Below are positions 39,722-48,502 of a DNA stretch of 64,000 bases, piece after piece. The translations under genes were made by a program, and so were the position numbers. Where the stretch lies: NCBI RefSeq assembly GCF_000733935.1, contig NZ_JPON01000001.1:2216501-2280500 (forward strand), read 5' to 3'. The notes beneath the pieces are model-generated. The model was not told where the DNA came from. It worked only from the letters and a program-made list of their open reading frames with translations, and made no database searches. How positions within the stretch are numbered: the stretch's first letter is position 1; each line of letters opens with the position of its first letter. The stretch comes from Methylomarinum vadi (GTDB taxonomy: Bacteria; Pseudomonadota; Gammaproteobacteria; Methylococcales; Methylomonadaceae).

Positions 39722-41424
39722 GAGCGCTCTCCGTACACCATACGCCCGGAACTGTGCGAATCGAGCGCGGAAACCACCTCGAAATGCAATTTGCCGGATT
39801 CCCGTTTCCATTCCAGCGTCAATGTCAAGTGCGCGCCCGGCTGGATGATCTTTTTGAATTTGATCACTTCCATCGTCAAGAACGGCCTGTCGATGGCGAA
39901 AAAGATTTTTCCGTAGCGCTCGACCCAGGCCAGTTGCGCGACGCCGGGCAAGATGGGCTGTCCCGGGAAATGGCCGTCGAAATAAACCAGGCCGGGACGC
40001 ACGCGCAGTTCCAGCACGACCTGGTGCGCGCTATGCCGGCAGGAGAGTAATTGCGGAAACTTGCTAGGTTCCAAGCGCCACAACTGGGCCAGCAGCGCGG
40101 TGTCGACCTTGCCTTGAGCGGTCTGCGGCATCGCATCCATGAACAGCCATTTGCGCGGCAGCACGACGGTCTCGAAGTCCTGCATCAAGTGCCGGCGTAA
40201 TCGACGGATCAAGGCCGACCTTCCTTCCTGCTGCAATAGCGCCATACCGCTTTCCGTCGACACGATCAGCGCCGCGATGCGGTCGCGGCTACCTTCCACT
40301 AGCTGGCAATAGGCTTGTTCGACCCACTGCGACCGTTGCAGGGTGCGTTCCAGCTGATCCAGCGACAGCCTTTTTTCCTCGACCTTGACGATGCGGTCCA
40401 CGCGCCCGGCCAGCTCGAAGCGACCGTCATCGTTCAGCTCGAGCCGGTCATCGAGCAAGCAAGATCCCGGCTCGGGCAGATAGGGGGAAGCGAGCCGGCA
40501 GCGGCCTTGGTCGTCGAGACCCAATTCGATACCGGGAAATGGCATCCAGCGACGGACGATTGGCAAGCTGCGCCAACCGATACCACCGGTTTCGGAGCTG
40601 CCGTAGATTTCGATGACGGGTTGGCCGGACTCTCGTTCGATGCATTCGGCCGCCGCCACCGGCAAGGGACCGCCGGAGCTGAAGATCGCCGTCAAGCTTG
40701 CCAGTTGATTCCAGGCGGTCAGATCGTCCAATCGTTTCAACTGGGCCGGGCTGGCTACCCAATAGGCCGGCAGGATCGCCGCTTTCAGCATCGGTTCCGG
40801 ACTCAGATACATTTGGCTATGAAAGGTGCGGCCTGCGGCCAGCGGCCAGAGCAGGCGGAACAACAGGCCGTAGATATGCTGATGGCTGACCGTCGCCAGC
40901 GCCGAGGCGGAACCCAATAATTTTCCCCATTGGCGTTCCAGCGTCTCCACTTCGTTTTGCAACTGTAATAAACTCTTCGTTATCGCCTTCGGCTCGCCGC
41001 CGGAACCGGAAGTGAAAATGGTGAGTTGCGGCCGATGCAAATCTAACGGTTGCAAGGAAAAACCGTTGTCGATGGATGACGCTACGCTTATCCGTCCTTC
41101 GTTGCTCTGCGCCCAATCTCCCAATAATCGGCAATCCAACGCCTTCAGTTGTTCGGCCATCGCCGGACGATTATTGCCGGGAATCCAGATCTGCTTGCCG
41201 GTATGCAGCAAGGCAAACAAAGCCACGGCGAACGGATAGGAATTTTCGTAATACAAGGCATAGCGCTGCTGAGGCTGAGGCTGTTGCCGCAACGCCGAGG
41301 ACAACGCCGACACCTCCGCGCAAAATTCCCGCTGGGAGATAGTACGCCCGTCATGCACGGCAACCGTCCGTTCGTCGTCCCTCAATAGACCGACCTCGGT
41401 CAGCGAAACCCACTCAGCGCACAT
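39718..41424 (-). CDS. Acyl-ACP/CoA synthetase fused to a FabA/FabZ-like dehydratase
   Basis: A 568-residue fusion. Residues 1-450 form an adenylating ligase: 'IFTSGSGGEPKAITKS' (ATP loop), 'YGSSETGGIGW', 'ELAGRVDRIVKVEEKRLS' and 'PQTAQGKVD' with the catalytic Lys. Residues 460-568 form a hotdog domain with 'YFDGHFPGQPILPGVAQLAW', the FabA/FabZ signature His. It likely activates the aryl acid onto an ACP and dehydrates the growing chain. It corresponds to ApeH plus ApeI of aryl-polyene clusters. Confidence 0.9.
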   Translation of the reverse strand: MCAEWVSLTEVGLLRDDERTVAVHDGRTISQREFCAEVSALSSALRQQPQPQQRYALYYENSYPFAVALFALLHTGKQIWIPGNNRPAMAEQLKALDCRLLGDWAQSNEGRISVASSIDNGFSLQPLDLHRPQLTIFTSGSGGEPKAITKSLLQLQNEVETLERQWGKLLGSASALATVSHQHIYGLLFRLLWPLAAGRTFHSQMYLSPEPMLKAAILPAYWVASPAQLKRLDDLTAWNQLASLTAIFSSGGPLPVAAAECIERESGQPVIEIYGSSETGGIGWRSLPIVRRWMPFPGIELGLDDQGRCRLASPYLPEPGSCLLDDRLELNDDGRFELAGRVDRIVKVEEKRLSLDQLERTLQRSQWVEQAYCQLVEGSRDRIAALIVSTESGMALLQQEGRSALIRRLRRHLMQDFETVVLPRKWLFMDAMPQTAQGKVDTALLAQLWRLEPSKFPQLLSCRHSAHQVVLELRVRPGLVYFDGHFPGQPILPGVAQLAWVERYGKIFFAIDRPFLTMEVIKFKKIIQPGAHLTLTLEWKRESGKLHFEVVSALDSHSSGRMVYGERS

Positions 41425-41968
41425 GTTCCTGCGTCCTGATCCTGATCCAGTATTCGCCGACCAGCAACAACCCCATCAGCAGATAGGCGACCAAACCGTT
41501 ATACAGGCTCCAAAAGGCGAAGCTGCCCCATACGGCGGTCGCGAAAGCCAACGCGCCATTCATTAGAAAAAATCCGCACCAGACTTGGGTGACCCTCCGG
41601 GTATAACGTACGCCTTTCGGCGGTAGATTGGGATGTTGTAAGCGAGCCAGGCGTTCGATAATTGGCGGCGGAAAATACAGGCTGGCGGCGAATATCGCCA
41701 ACAGGCCCAGATTGATCAAGGCCGGATAAAAACGCAAGGTCGCTAGATTATTGTTCCAGACGGCAAAGCCGCAATAGAGCAAGACGGCGATGAATAACCA
41801 TCGACCGCCCCGGTCGACGGCCGGCTTATTCAATTGGCGTCCCAACAATAACAGGGCTAACACGGCGGCAATCTGCCAAGGCTGAACATAATGAATACCG
41901 TAATAAACGGCGACGGGATATAACAGCGTGAACACGCCGATTACGCCGTTAACCAATCTGCCCATCAC
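41414..41968 (-). CDS. COG4648-type membrane protein of aryl-polyene clusters
   Basis: A 184-residue integral membrane protein with five or six hydrophobic helices, ending 'GLVAYLLMGLLLVGEYWIRIRTQEHVR'. It matches the ApeG-like membrane protein always found in these clusters; its biochemical role is unknown. It overlaps its two neighbours (ACP upstream by 4 bases and ligase downstream by 11), so it is part of the same translation unit. Confidence 0.78.
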   Translation of the reverse strand: MMGRLVNGVIGVFTLLYPVAVYYGIHYVQPWQIAAVLALLLLGRQLNKPAVDRGGRWLFIAVLLYCGFAVWNNNLATLRFYPALINLGLLAIFAASLYFPPPIIERLARLQHPNLPPKGVRYTRRVTQVWCGFFLMNGALAFATAVWGSFAFWSLYNGLVAYLLMGLLLVGEYWIRIRTQEHVR

Positions 41969-42213
41969 GCATTGATCAATTTATAGACCGCCTCCACCAC
42001 GTCGTTGACCGTGCGTGCGTTTTTGAAGTCTTCCGGCTTGACCGCCTTGCCGGTCATTTCCTTGAGTTTGACGATCATGTCGACGGCATCAATGCTGTCA
42101 AAATCCAGGTCCTCATAGAGCCGCGCGTCCAACGTCACCTCATCGGACTCTATTTCGAACATCTCCTGCATGATGTCCTTAAGCAATTGCAGGATGTCAT
42201 CACGATTTTTCAT
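41965..42213 (-). CDS. Acyl carrier protein (cluster copy 2)
   Basis: An 82-residue ACP with the 4'-phosphopantetheine serine in 'YEDLDFDSIDAVDMIVKLKEM'. It would carry the growing aryl-polyene chain. The ATG at 42213 is chosen because GAGGA lies just upstream; the frame is open further up but overlaps the previous ACP. It follows a divergent second ACP, the typical pair (ApeE/ApeF-like). Confidence 0.92.
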   Translation of the reverse strand: MKNRDDILQLLKDIMQEMFEIESDEVTLDARLYEDLDFDSIDAVDMIVKLKEMTGKAVKPEDFKNARTVNDVVEAVYKLINA

Positions 42214-42220
42214 ACTGTCC

Positions 42221-42478
42221 TCAATTCCGTTCAGATTCAATAAATTCAGCCAACGCGGCGACCGACGCGAAAATTTTCACGACATCGTCCTTTTCGGCAT
42301 CGATCCGAACATTATATTTTTTTCTGATCGCCAACCCCAATTCCAACGCATCGATAGAGTCCAATCCTAAGCCTTCATTGAACAATGGCTCCTGACTGTC
42401 GATATCGTCGACGCCGATATCCTCCAAATCCAACGATTCGATAATCAATTGTTTTAACTCATTCTCCAAACTGCTCAT
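42221..42478 (-). CDS. Acyl carrier protein (cluster copy 1)
   Basis: An 85-residue ACP with the phosphopantetheine serine in 'NEGLGLDSIDALELGLAIRKKY'. It differs strongly from the neighbouring ACP, so the two probably have separate roles (starter versus extension). It overlaps the acyltransferase gene upstream by 20 bases. Confidence 0.92.
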   Translation of the reverse strand: MSSLENELKQLIIESLDLEDIGVDDIDSQEPLFNEGLGLDSIDALELGLAIRKKYNVRIDAEKDDVVKIFASVAALAEFIESERN

Positions 42479-43241
42479 AGCGTACTCTTTGTTGACTGAA
42501 ATATTCCTGCAAATAACGGTTAAAGCGGCGCACGGCCACGGTCTTGGGTTCGATCGCCAGAAACTCGTCCAGCGCTAACGCATCGCCAACATGCATCGCC
42601 AAATGAAACGGTCGCTTGGGAATTTGATACCATTTTTCCGCCTTGGTCAGCGTGCTGGGAACGCAGGTCAGGGTTACCGGCGTTACGAGGCCATTGGCCT
42701 TCAAAGCAATGGCCGCGGCACCGCGCTGAAATTTGTAAGGTCTCCCCGGAACCGAGCGGGTCCCTTCGGGGAAAATGATCAAGGTTCCACCTTGCTGTAA
42801 ATCGGCGACGCAGTCATCGATCATCTGCACCGGATCGCCGTTGCTGATATAGCCCGCATTGACGATGGGCCCTCTGGTAAAGGGATTATGCCATAACTTG
42901 GCCTTGACGATGCAGCTCGCTGCGGGAATCCGGCTGATCAAAAAGACGATGTCGATCAATGTCGGATGATTGGCGATGACCAATTGACCGGGTTTGTTCA
43001 GTTTTTCCAGGCCGTTTATTTCATAGGTCATGATGCCGAGGCGATGCATCAGGCCGATGAAGAAATAGAAGCTGTAGTGCACGCATTTCCGCGCCCGCAG
43101 CATTTTCTCCCGACGATTACCGGGAACGATATGTAACAACGGAAAAACCAGAAACCAGAGGATGACGCCGCCGAGACCGAAAACGGAAAAACTGAGTCCG
43201 GTCGAGAATAGGCGCCAGGCGTAATCAAGCCGCTTGCGCAT
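42459..43241 (-). CDS. PlsC-type 1-acyl-glycerol-phosphate acyltransferase
   Basis: A 260-residue acyltransferase with an N-terminal membrane helix (about 20-40) and the family motifs 'NHPTLID' (H-x4-D) and 'FPEGTRS'. In aryl-polyene clusters an ApeD-like enzyme of this family probably attaches the chain to a glycerolipid-type anchor at the inner membrane. It overlaps the chain-length factor gene by 17 bases. Confidence 0.88.
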   Translation of the reverse strand: MRKRLDYAWRLFSTGLSFSVFGLGGVILWFLVFPLLHIVPGNRREKMLRARKCVHYSFYFFIGLMHRLGIMTYEINGLEKLNKPGQLVIANHPTLIDIVFLISRIPAASCIVKAKLWHNPFTRGPIVNAGYISNGDPVQMIDDCVADLQQGGTLIIFPEGTRSVPGRPYKFQRGAAAIALKANGLVTPVTLTCVPSTLTKAEKWYQIPKRPFHLAMHVGDALALDEFLAIEPKTVAVRRFNRYLQEYFSQQRVRYEQFGE

Positions 43242-43938
43242 CTTTCTCCCAACGCCAGCTATGCCGAGGCGTTCTGAGCGTCAAAGTGCGTTGTTGCGCC
43301 TCCGCTAAAAAATTAATGAAGGCCGGTAATTGCCAGGGTTGCTCGCCGTCGTCGCCTGTTTCGGACATTGACACCATCCGCAGCGGCAAGCCTTCTCCTT
43401 GGCTGCCGATGAGTAAGGCCAGTGCGCCACTTTGCTCTGTCGCTATCTTATAAGGGGCGGTCGGATAAAACGGCAGCACCGGTTCGTCGTAAAACACCAA
43501 CAGTACTTGCGTAGCCCCTTCATGCAACAAGCCCAAACCTTCGATGAAGGCCGGCGCCATGCCTTCCTCGCCGGGAGCGAGCACCGTGCTTTGCAGTTTG
43601 TTTTGCCAGGCCATCGAAAACAATCCGGCGATGGCGTTATGCACCGACAAGCTGAAGGTCGTCGGCGATATATCCTCGCCCGTTTCGAGCATTTCCAGCA
43701 TGGCGAAGGATTTAGCCAACTCGCCATGGGTGGAACTGAACACGACTGGCACATGAACCGGCTCATCGAGGCATTGTGCCGCGGCGCAAAATACGGTTTT
43801 AGCTAAAGGGCTCAAACGGCGTCTTAACAGGGGCGGCACTTTGGCCAACAACTCTTTTTGCTTGATCGCATCCCGATCCGCGTCGGGCTGCAGAGGCGGC
43901 CACATGGCCCATTGATATAAAATGAAATCCTGTTGCAT
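43225..43938 (-). CDS. Beta-ketoacyl synthase chain-length factor
   Basis: A 237-residue protein of the N-terminal ketosynthase-like family (PF13723 type). 'VFSSTHGELAKSFAMLEML' and 'SPTTFSLSVHNAIAGLFSMAWQN' are the conserved parts, with no catalytic Cys. ApeC-like chain-length factors work as a pair with a full ketosynthase (ApeO-like); that partner gene is not in this window. It starts the pigment cluster, 36 bases after the AGCS symporter stop. Confidence 0.85.
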   Translation of the reverse strand: MQQDFILYQWAMWPPLQPDADRDAIKQKELLAKVPPLLRRRLSPLAKTVFCAAAQCLDEPVHVPVVFSSTHGELAKSFAMLEMLETGEDISPTTFSLSVHNAIAGLFSMAWQNKLQSTVLAPGEEGMAPAFIEGLGLLHEGATQVLLVFYDEPVLPFYPTAPYKIATEQSGALALLIGSQGEGLPLRMVSMSETGDDGEQPWQLPAFINFLAEAQQRTLTLRTPRHSWRWEKDAQAA

Positions 43939-43974
43939 GTAGGTTATTTTATTTACAAACCGGCCTTACTTTGC

Positions 43975-45312
43975 TTAGGCGGTTTTCCAGTAATCTCGGG
44001 TCAGGCGAAACAACACCGGGCTTAACAAGGCCAGCGCCAGCAAGTTTGGTAGTGCCATCAAGCCGTTCAAAACATCGGCCAGCAACCAGATCATGGTCAA
44101 TTTGCCCAGCGCGCCAAAGGGAATTGCGACCAACCACAGTAAGCGATACGGCCAGATTATTTTAACCCCGAATAGATATTCGGCGCAGCGTTCACCGTAA
44201 TAACTCCAACCCAACAGTGTGGTGAACGCGAACACGGACAAACCGCAAACGACGATATATCCACCCCAACCGGGCAAGCTGCGATCGAAAGCCAGCGTCG
44301 ACAGGGCCGCACCGTTTTCGCCATCCAGCCAAACCCCACTGATGACAATCACCAACGCAGTCATGCTGCACACTAGCAACGTGTCGATCAAGGTTCCCAG
44401 CATCGCAACCATGCCCTGTTGCACCGGATCTTTGGTTTGCGCGGCGGCATGGGCGATCGGCGCGCTACCTAAACCGGCTTCGTTGGAAAATATGCCCCGC
44501 GCCACACCGAAACGAATAGCGGCCCAAACGCCGGCACCGGCGAAACCGCCGAAGGCTGCCGTGCCGCTGAATGCGCTTTCGACGATTAAACGAAATGCCC
44601 CAGGGACGAGTTCAATATTGCCGCCAATCACATATAGCGACGCGGCTATATAGGATAATGCCATCAGCGGCACCAGCATCGCCGCCACATCGGCGATACG
44701 CTTGATGCCGCCGACAATGACGCCAGCCGCCAACAGCGTTATCACCGCGCCGCTGAGAGTAGCAGGGATTTGCAACTGAGTATCCAGCGCGTCGGCCACC
44801 GAATTGGCCTGTACCATATTACCGATGCCGAACGCGGCCAACATACCGAACAGAGCGAATAGCCAGGCCAACCACCGCCAATTTTTACCGAGGCCATTAT
44901 TGATGTAATACATAGGGCCACCGACATGCTGGCCGAGTTCATCGATTTCGCGGTATTTGACCGCCAACACCGCTTCGGCATATTTAGTGGCCATGCCGAA
45001 TAAGGCCGTCAGCCACATCCAAAACACCGCGCCAGGCCCGCCCATGACGATCGCGGTCGCGACGCCGGCGATATTGCCGGTGCCGATGGTGGCGGACAAG
45101 GCCGTCATCAAGGCTTGAAAAGGCGTGATATCACCATTTTGATGCAGTTTCCTGCTGCGCCATAAAATCACCAGAGCCCTGGGTACGAACAGCCAGGGAA
45201 ACGCCCTGAAGCCGACCGTCAGGAAGATACCGATTCCCAACAAAAGGGCCAACATGACCGGCCCCCAGACGATGGCGCTCAGTTCAGTTAACCAGGACTC
45301 CAGTTGTTTCAT
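43975..45312 (-). CDS. AGCS-family sodium:alanine/glycine symporter
   Basis: A 445-residue transporter with about ten membrane helices and the family signature 'GPGAVFWMWLTALFGMATKYAEAVLAVKYRE'; 'SNEAGLGSAPIAHAAAQT' is also typical. It imports small amino acids with sodium. It overlaps the DUF502 gene by 4 bases and precedes the pigment genes in the same direction; a supply role for the cluster is only a guess. Confidence 0.93.
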   Translation of the reverse strand: MKQLESWLTELSAIVWGPVMLALLLGIGIFLTVGFRAFPWLFVPRALVILWRSRKLHQNGDITPFQALMTALSATIGTGNIAGVATAIVMGGPGAVFWMWLTALFGMATKYAEAVLAVKYREIDELGQHVGGPMYYINNGLGKNWRWLAWLFALFGMLAAFGIGNMVQANSVADALDTQLQIPATLSGAVITLLAAGVIVGGIKRIADVAAMLVPLMALSYIAASLYVIGGNIELVPGAFRLIVESAFSGTAAFGGFAGAGVWAAIRFGVARGIFSNEAGLGSAPIAHAAAQTKDPVQQGMVAMLGTLIDTLLVCSMTALVIVISGVWLDGENGAALSTLAFDRSLPGWGGYIVVCGLSVFAFTTLLGWSYYGERCAEYLFGVKIIWPYRLLWLVAIPFGALGKLTMIWLLADVLNGLMALPNLLALALLSPVLFRLTRDYWKTA

Positions 45313-45887
45313 TTCGGCAGTTCGTTGGCCTCTTGCGACTTATCGTAATCCACGCCGACACTGATGATGAAACTGGTCGCCTGTTCGATATTCATCTGCG
45401 ATTTTCGCACCTTGGATTCGTGCACGATCACGGTAAATCCGGAGGTCGGGTTGGGAGAAGTCGGCACGAACAAAATATAGCGATCATTTTCCTTGTTGGT
45501 GACATAGGCCGGCACCCATAGACCTTCTTTAGGGTATTCAATATAGACCACTTCCCTGGCTTTTTGCGGTTCATGGCCGGAAACCAGGTTGACGATTTTT
45601 TTGGTCACCCGATAAATGGTATTCAAAAAAGGAATACGATGGATGATCGCATCGATCGCCGCGATTATGGAAGAGCGTCCCATGCTGACCCTGTAACCGA
45701 TATAGGCGAACAAGGCGAAACTGATGAAAAATAGCGTGAAAGTCACGGCATAATTCTCGTAATAGCCGTAAACCATTTTGATCAGGTCGGCGAAACGTTC
45801 CTTGACGAACCAAACGATCTGCAAAATGACGACGACCGGAATAAACGCCAATACCCCAATTAAGAAGTAATTGAATACTTTTTTCAT
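45309..45887 (-). CDS. DUF502 family membrane protein
   Basis: A 192-residue protein with two N-terminal membrane helices (about 4-26 and 47-68) and a soluble C-terminal domain with 'GLWVPAYVTNKENDRYILFVPTSPNPTSGFTVIV', the DUF502 core. Function is unknown. It overlaps the symporter gene (ATGA) and follows the TSUP permease by ten bases. Confidence 0.85.
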   Translation of the reverse strand: MKKVFNYFLIGVLAFIPVVVILQIVWFVKERFADLIKMVYGYYENYAVTFTLFFISFALFAYIGYRVSMGRSSIIAAIDAIIHRIPFLNTIYRVTKKIVNLVSGHEPQKAREVVYIEYPKEGLWVPAYVTNKENDRYILFVPTSPNPTSGFTVIVHESKVRKSQMNIEQATSFIISVGVDYDKSQEANELPK

Positions 45888-45897
45888 GTAATCTTCC

Positions 45898-46620
45898 TCA
45901 CAACGATTTTGTTATCAGCAAGACTCCCGAAGCCAATAGAAAGGCCGCGAAGAATTTGCTGTATTTATTATTATCAATGCCACTGTAGACCAACTCTTCG
46001 GTCAACAGAAATACAATAACGCCAATTTGCAAAAAAGTCGCATGTTGCGAATAAGTCAGTTCGAATTCGCTGCCCAAGACCAACAGAGTCGCCAATTGAA
46101 ACACGGCGAATGTGGCGTAACAGATCGCTACGGTAACCCGCGTGGTGTGTTTATCGTACCCTTTACCATGGACAATAGCGGTCAACAACGCGCCCCCCAG
46201 GTTGGTTAAGCCATGCACTAAGCCCATCGCCGCCAAATAGGCTTTTTCGTATTTCACCAAAGTTTGTAACAGCCGCTCCACGGCCGGCACGAAACTTTTC
46301 AAGGCGACAAAAAGCAGGAAAGTACCGACCAACAGCCCAATATTGACTTTGTTGGAGGTGGCGATGAACAAAAACCAAACTACCAAAGGTATCGTGTATA
46401 GCAAAACATTCTTGAAAAAATCGATATCTATATAGCGGTAATGTTTCAGGATTTGCAGGGCATTGATCGCCAGCGAAATCGGCAACAGTACGCTGAGCGC
46501 ATTGACAAAATCATAGCCCAGCAATAGCAACGCGGGTGTCCCGAACAGCAACACCCCGACACCGAACAGCGACTGTATCATCGCGGTAACTAATACTGTG
46601 AGCAGTATATCGAGCGGCAT
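45898..46620 (-). CDS. TSUP/TauE-SafE family permease
   Basis: A 240-residue membrane protein with about eight hydrophobic helices ('MIQSLFGVGVLLFGTPALLLLGYDFVNALSVLLPISLAIN', 'GLVHGLTNLGGALLTAIVHGKGYDK'). Members export or import sulfur oxoanions or organic acids; the substrate here is unknown. A strong AGGAGGATAAATG start makes it the likely first gene of the long reverse-strand series down to 34.6 kb. Confidence 0.85.
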   Translation of the reverse strand: MPLDILLTVLVTAMIQSLFGVGVLLFGTPALLLLGYDFVNALSVLLPISLAINALQILKHYRYIDIDFFKNVLLYTIPLVVWFLFIATSNKVNIGLLVGTFLLFVALKSFVPAVERLLQTLVKYEKAYLAAMGLVHGLTNLGGALLTAIVHGKGYDKHTTRVTVAICYATFAVFQLATLLVLGSEFELTYSQHATFLQIGVIVFLLTEELVYSGIDNNKYSKFFAAFLLASGVLLITKSL

Positions 46621-46807
46621 TTATCCTCCTTTTTTATCTTTTTTTGTTGGGATTATAAGCGAATATGCCTGCCCAGCCGCAATTTGGCTGCCGATTAGCC
46701 CTCTGCCATAAAATCGATTCACTATTGTTTTGAATCAATACCTTGCTTTATGATCTTCCCCCCCCTTTTTCCACGGCAAAAGAACGCTATATAACACGAG
46801 GGGATTC

Positions 46808-47142
46808 ATGCTTCAGTCTACCAACGAATCATTGCGACCGGCTTATGCTTGCTGCCTTTTGTTGTGCCAGCCGAAAACAACACAACGCCAGCTGTCGTGT
46901 TAACCAATGCCTCATCAATCAGCGGCTATCGTTTAGTACACGAAATATCTGTGAACAGCGGTTATGCCAAACACTATGATTGGCGTCGGCATATCAGACA
47001 CAAAGCACTATTACAGGCAGAGCAATCCGGAGCCACCCATCTGGTCATCGACCATCTCGACAGCATTGGCGCTTTCAACGGCAAAGCCCACGCTCTGGCT
47101 TATCGCTGTCAAAATACATTAACTGGCACCGAAGAAGGTTAA
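46808..47142 (+). pseudogene. Small exported protein with an apparent frameshift at its start
   Basis: An ATG at 46808 has an excellent GAGGGG site but opens a frame that stops quickly. A different frame gives a good signal peptide ('VYQRIIATGLCLLPFVVPA') followed by a coherent domain ('AVVLTNASSISGYRLVHEIS', 'SGATHLVIDHLDSIGAFNGK', 'AYRCQ') to 47142. This frame has no normal start codon before the signal peptide, only a TTG at 46849 inside it. A one-base indel just after the start explains this. The domain resembles DUF4156-like small lipoproteins, weakly. Confidence 0.55.
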
Positions 47143-47440
47143 TCACCATTGCCAATTATTCGGGCCACTAAATGCTCTTGGGGATCCCTTTTCTGCTTGC
47201 CCCATGCAATTTTGTCACTTGTTGGCGACCGCACGCTAGATTTAAAGCAATTACTGGCTTCATGTACATTTACCCCCACAGAGAAACAAAGCTGCTAAAC
47301 TTGTCCCTATTGCGGCATTCACACGACACTGAATCCTTCCGCTCAACACTGTTGGAGCAATTATATTTATCGATGGACGGCAGGCATAGTTCATAAAATC
47401 CCTCCGCTACCGTGTCATTAAAATGGGAGAAAAAATAACC
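47143..47440. other. Intergenic region before the PhnD-like gene
   Basis: About 300 bases without a convincing gene. No clear repeat, RNA gene or terminator was seen. Confidence 0.4.
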
Positions 47441-48502
47441 ATGTTGCCGAGACGCATACTGGCCACTGTGATATTGATTATTGGATTTGGCGGTTTATTT
47501 AGTCCTTCGTCCCAAGCAACAGAGCATCGGCAACAAACCCAATCTCCGACAAATTCCGCTTCAGACACCTTTACCACTAGGCAAGGCTCGCATTTTGACA
47601 AACTGCGGCAGGCGCTGGAATCCCTATTAAAAGCACCATGGCTGGCGGGTTGCCAAAGCCTGAAAATCTATGAGACCGAATTCTCCGACACGCCGTTAAA
47701 CGCAGTGCCGATCTATATCATCGGCATTCATCCGCTACATAACCCACAACGGTTGTTCGAGGTCTACGGCCCGATAGTCGACCACCTCGACGCCCATATT
47801 GCTGAGGCCCATTTCAAGCTGGAAGCGTCGCGTAATTACGAAGAATTCGAAAAAAAGCTGGATGCCGGGCATTTCGATTTCGCGATGCCCAACCCCTATC
47901 AAACAGTGCGTTCGCTCCGGCATGGTTACCGGATTTTCGGCAAAATGGGCGACGACGAGAATTTTCGCGGCATTCTTCTGTTGCGCCGTGACAGCACCAT
48001 CAGACAAGTCTCAGACTTGAAAGGCAAGGCGCTTTCCTATCCGGCTCCCAGCGCGCTGGCAGCGACTATGATGCCGCAATATTACCTGCATGCTCACGGC
48101 ATCGATATCAATCACGACATCAAGAACCTTTATGTCGGTTCGCAAGAATCATCGATCATGAACGTACTGCTGGGCCATGTCGCGGCCGGCGCCACCTGGC
48201 CGGTGCCATGGAAAAGCTTCGCCGAGCAACATCCTGACCGGGCCAAGCAATTGTTCATCAAATGGCAAACCGACACTCTGCCGAATAATGGCTGGGTTGC
48301 CCACAACAGGGTACCTGCAGTAATCATCGAGCGTTTTCAAACAATCTTATTCGTCTTGGAGCGAAGCGAAGAAGGTCGAAAAATGTTGGCACGGATTCCG
48401 GTAAGCCGTTTCCAACCCGCCACCGAGGAGACCTACCGAGCCGTCCGAGAATTTTTGGATAAATTCTCCAAAAATGTCCGCTCCCTGGAGCAGGCCGGAT
48501 GA
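47441..48502 (+). CDS. PhnD-like periplasmic phosphonate/phosphate-type binding protein
   Basis: A 353-residue protein with a signal peptide (MLPRRILATVILIIGFGG, cleavage near SSQA) and a type-2 periplasmic-binding fold of the PhnD/SsuA group ('YGPIVDHLDAHIAEAHFKL', 'HFDFAMPNPYQTV', 'SDLKGKALSYPAPSALAATMMPQYYLHAHGID'). The start at 47441 has GGGAG upstream; 47423 is an alternative. No ABC transporter genes are near. It overlaps a GGDEF-EAL gene by 4 bases, so it is probably the sensor input for that protein rather than a transport part. Confidence 0.85.
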   Translation: MLPRRILATVILIIGFGGLFSPSSQATEHRQQTQSPTNSASDTFTTRQGSHFDKLRQALESLLKAPWLAGCQSLKIYETEFSDTPLNAVPIYIIGIHPLHNPQRLFEVYGPIVDHLDAHIAEAHFKLEASRNYEEFEKKLDAGHFDFAMPNPYQTVRSLRHGYRIFGKMGDDENFRGILLLRRDSTIRQVSDLKGKALSYPAPSALAATMMPQYYLHAHGIDINHDIKNLYVGSQESSIMNVLLGHVAAGATWPVPWKSFAEQHPDRAKQLFIKWQTDTLPNNGWVAHNRVPAVIIERFQTILFVLERSEEGRKMLARIPVSRFQPATEETYRAVREFLDKFSKNVRSLEQAG

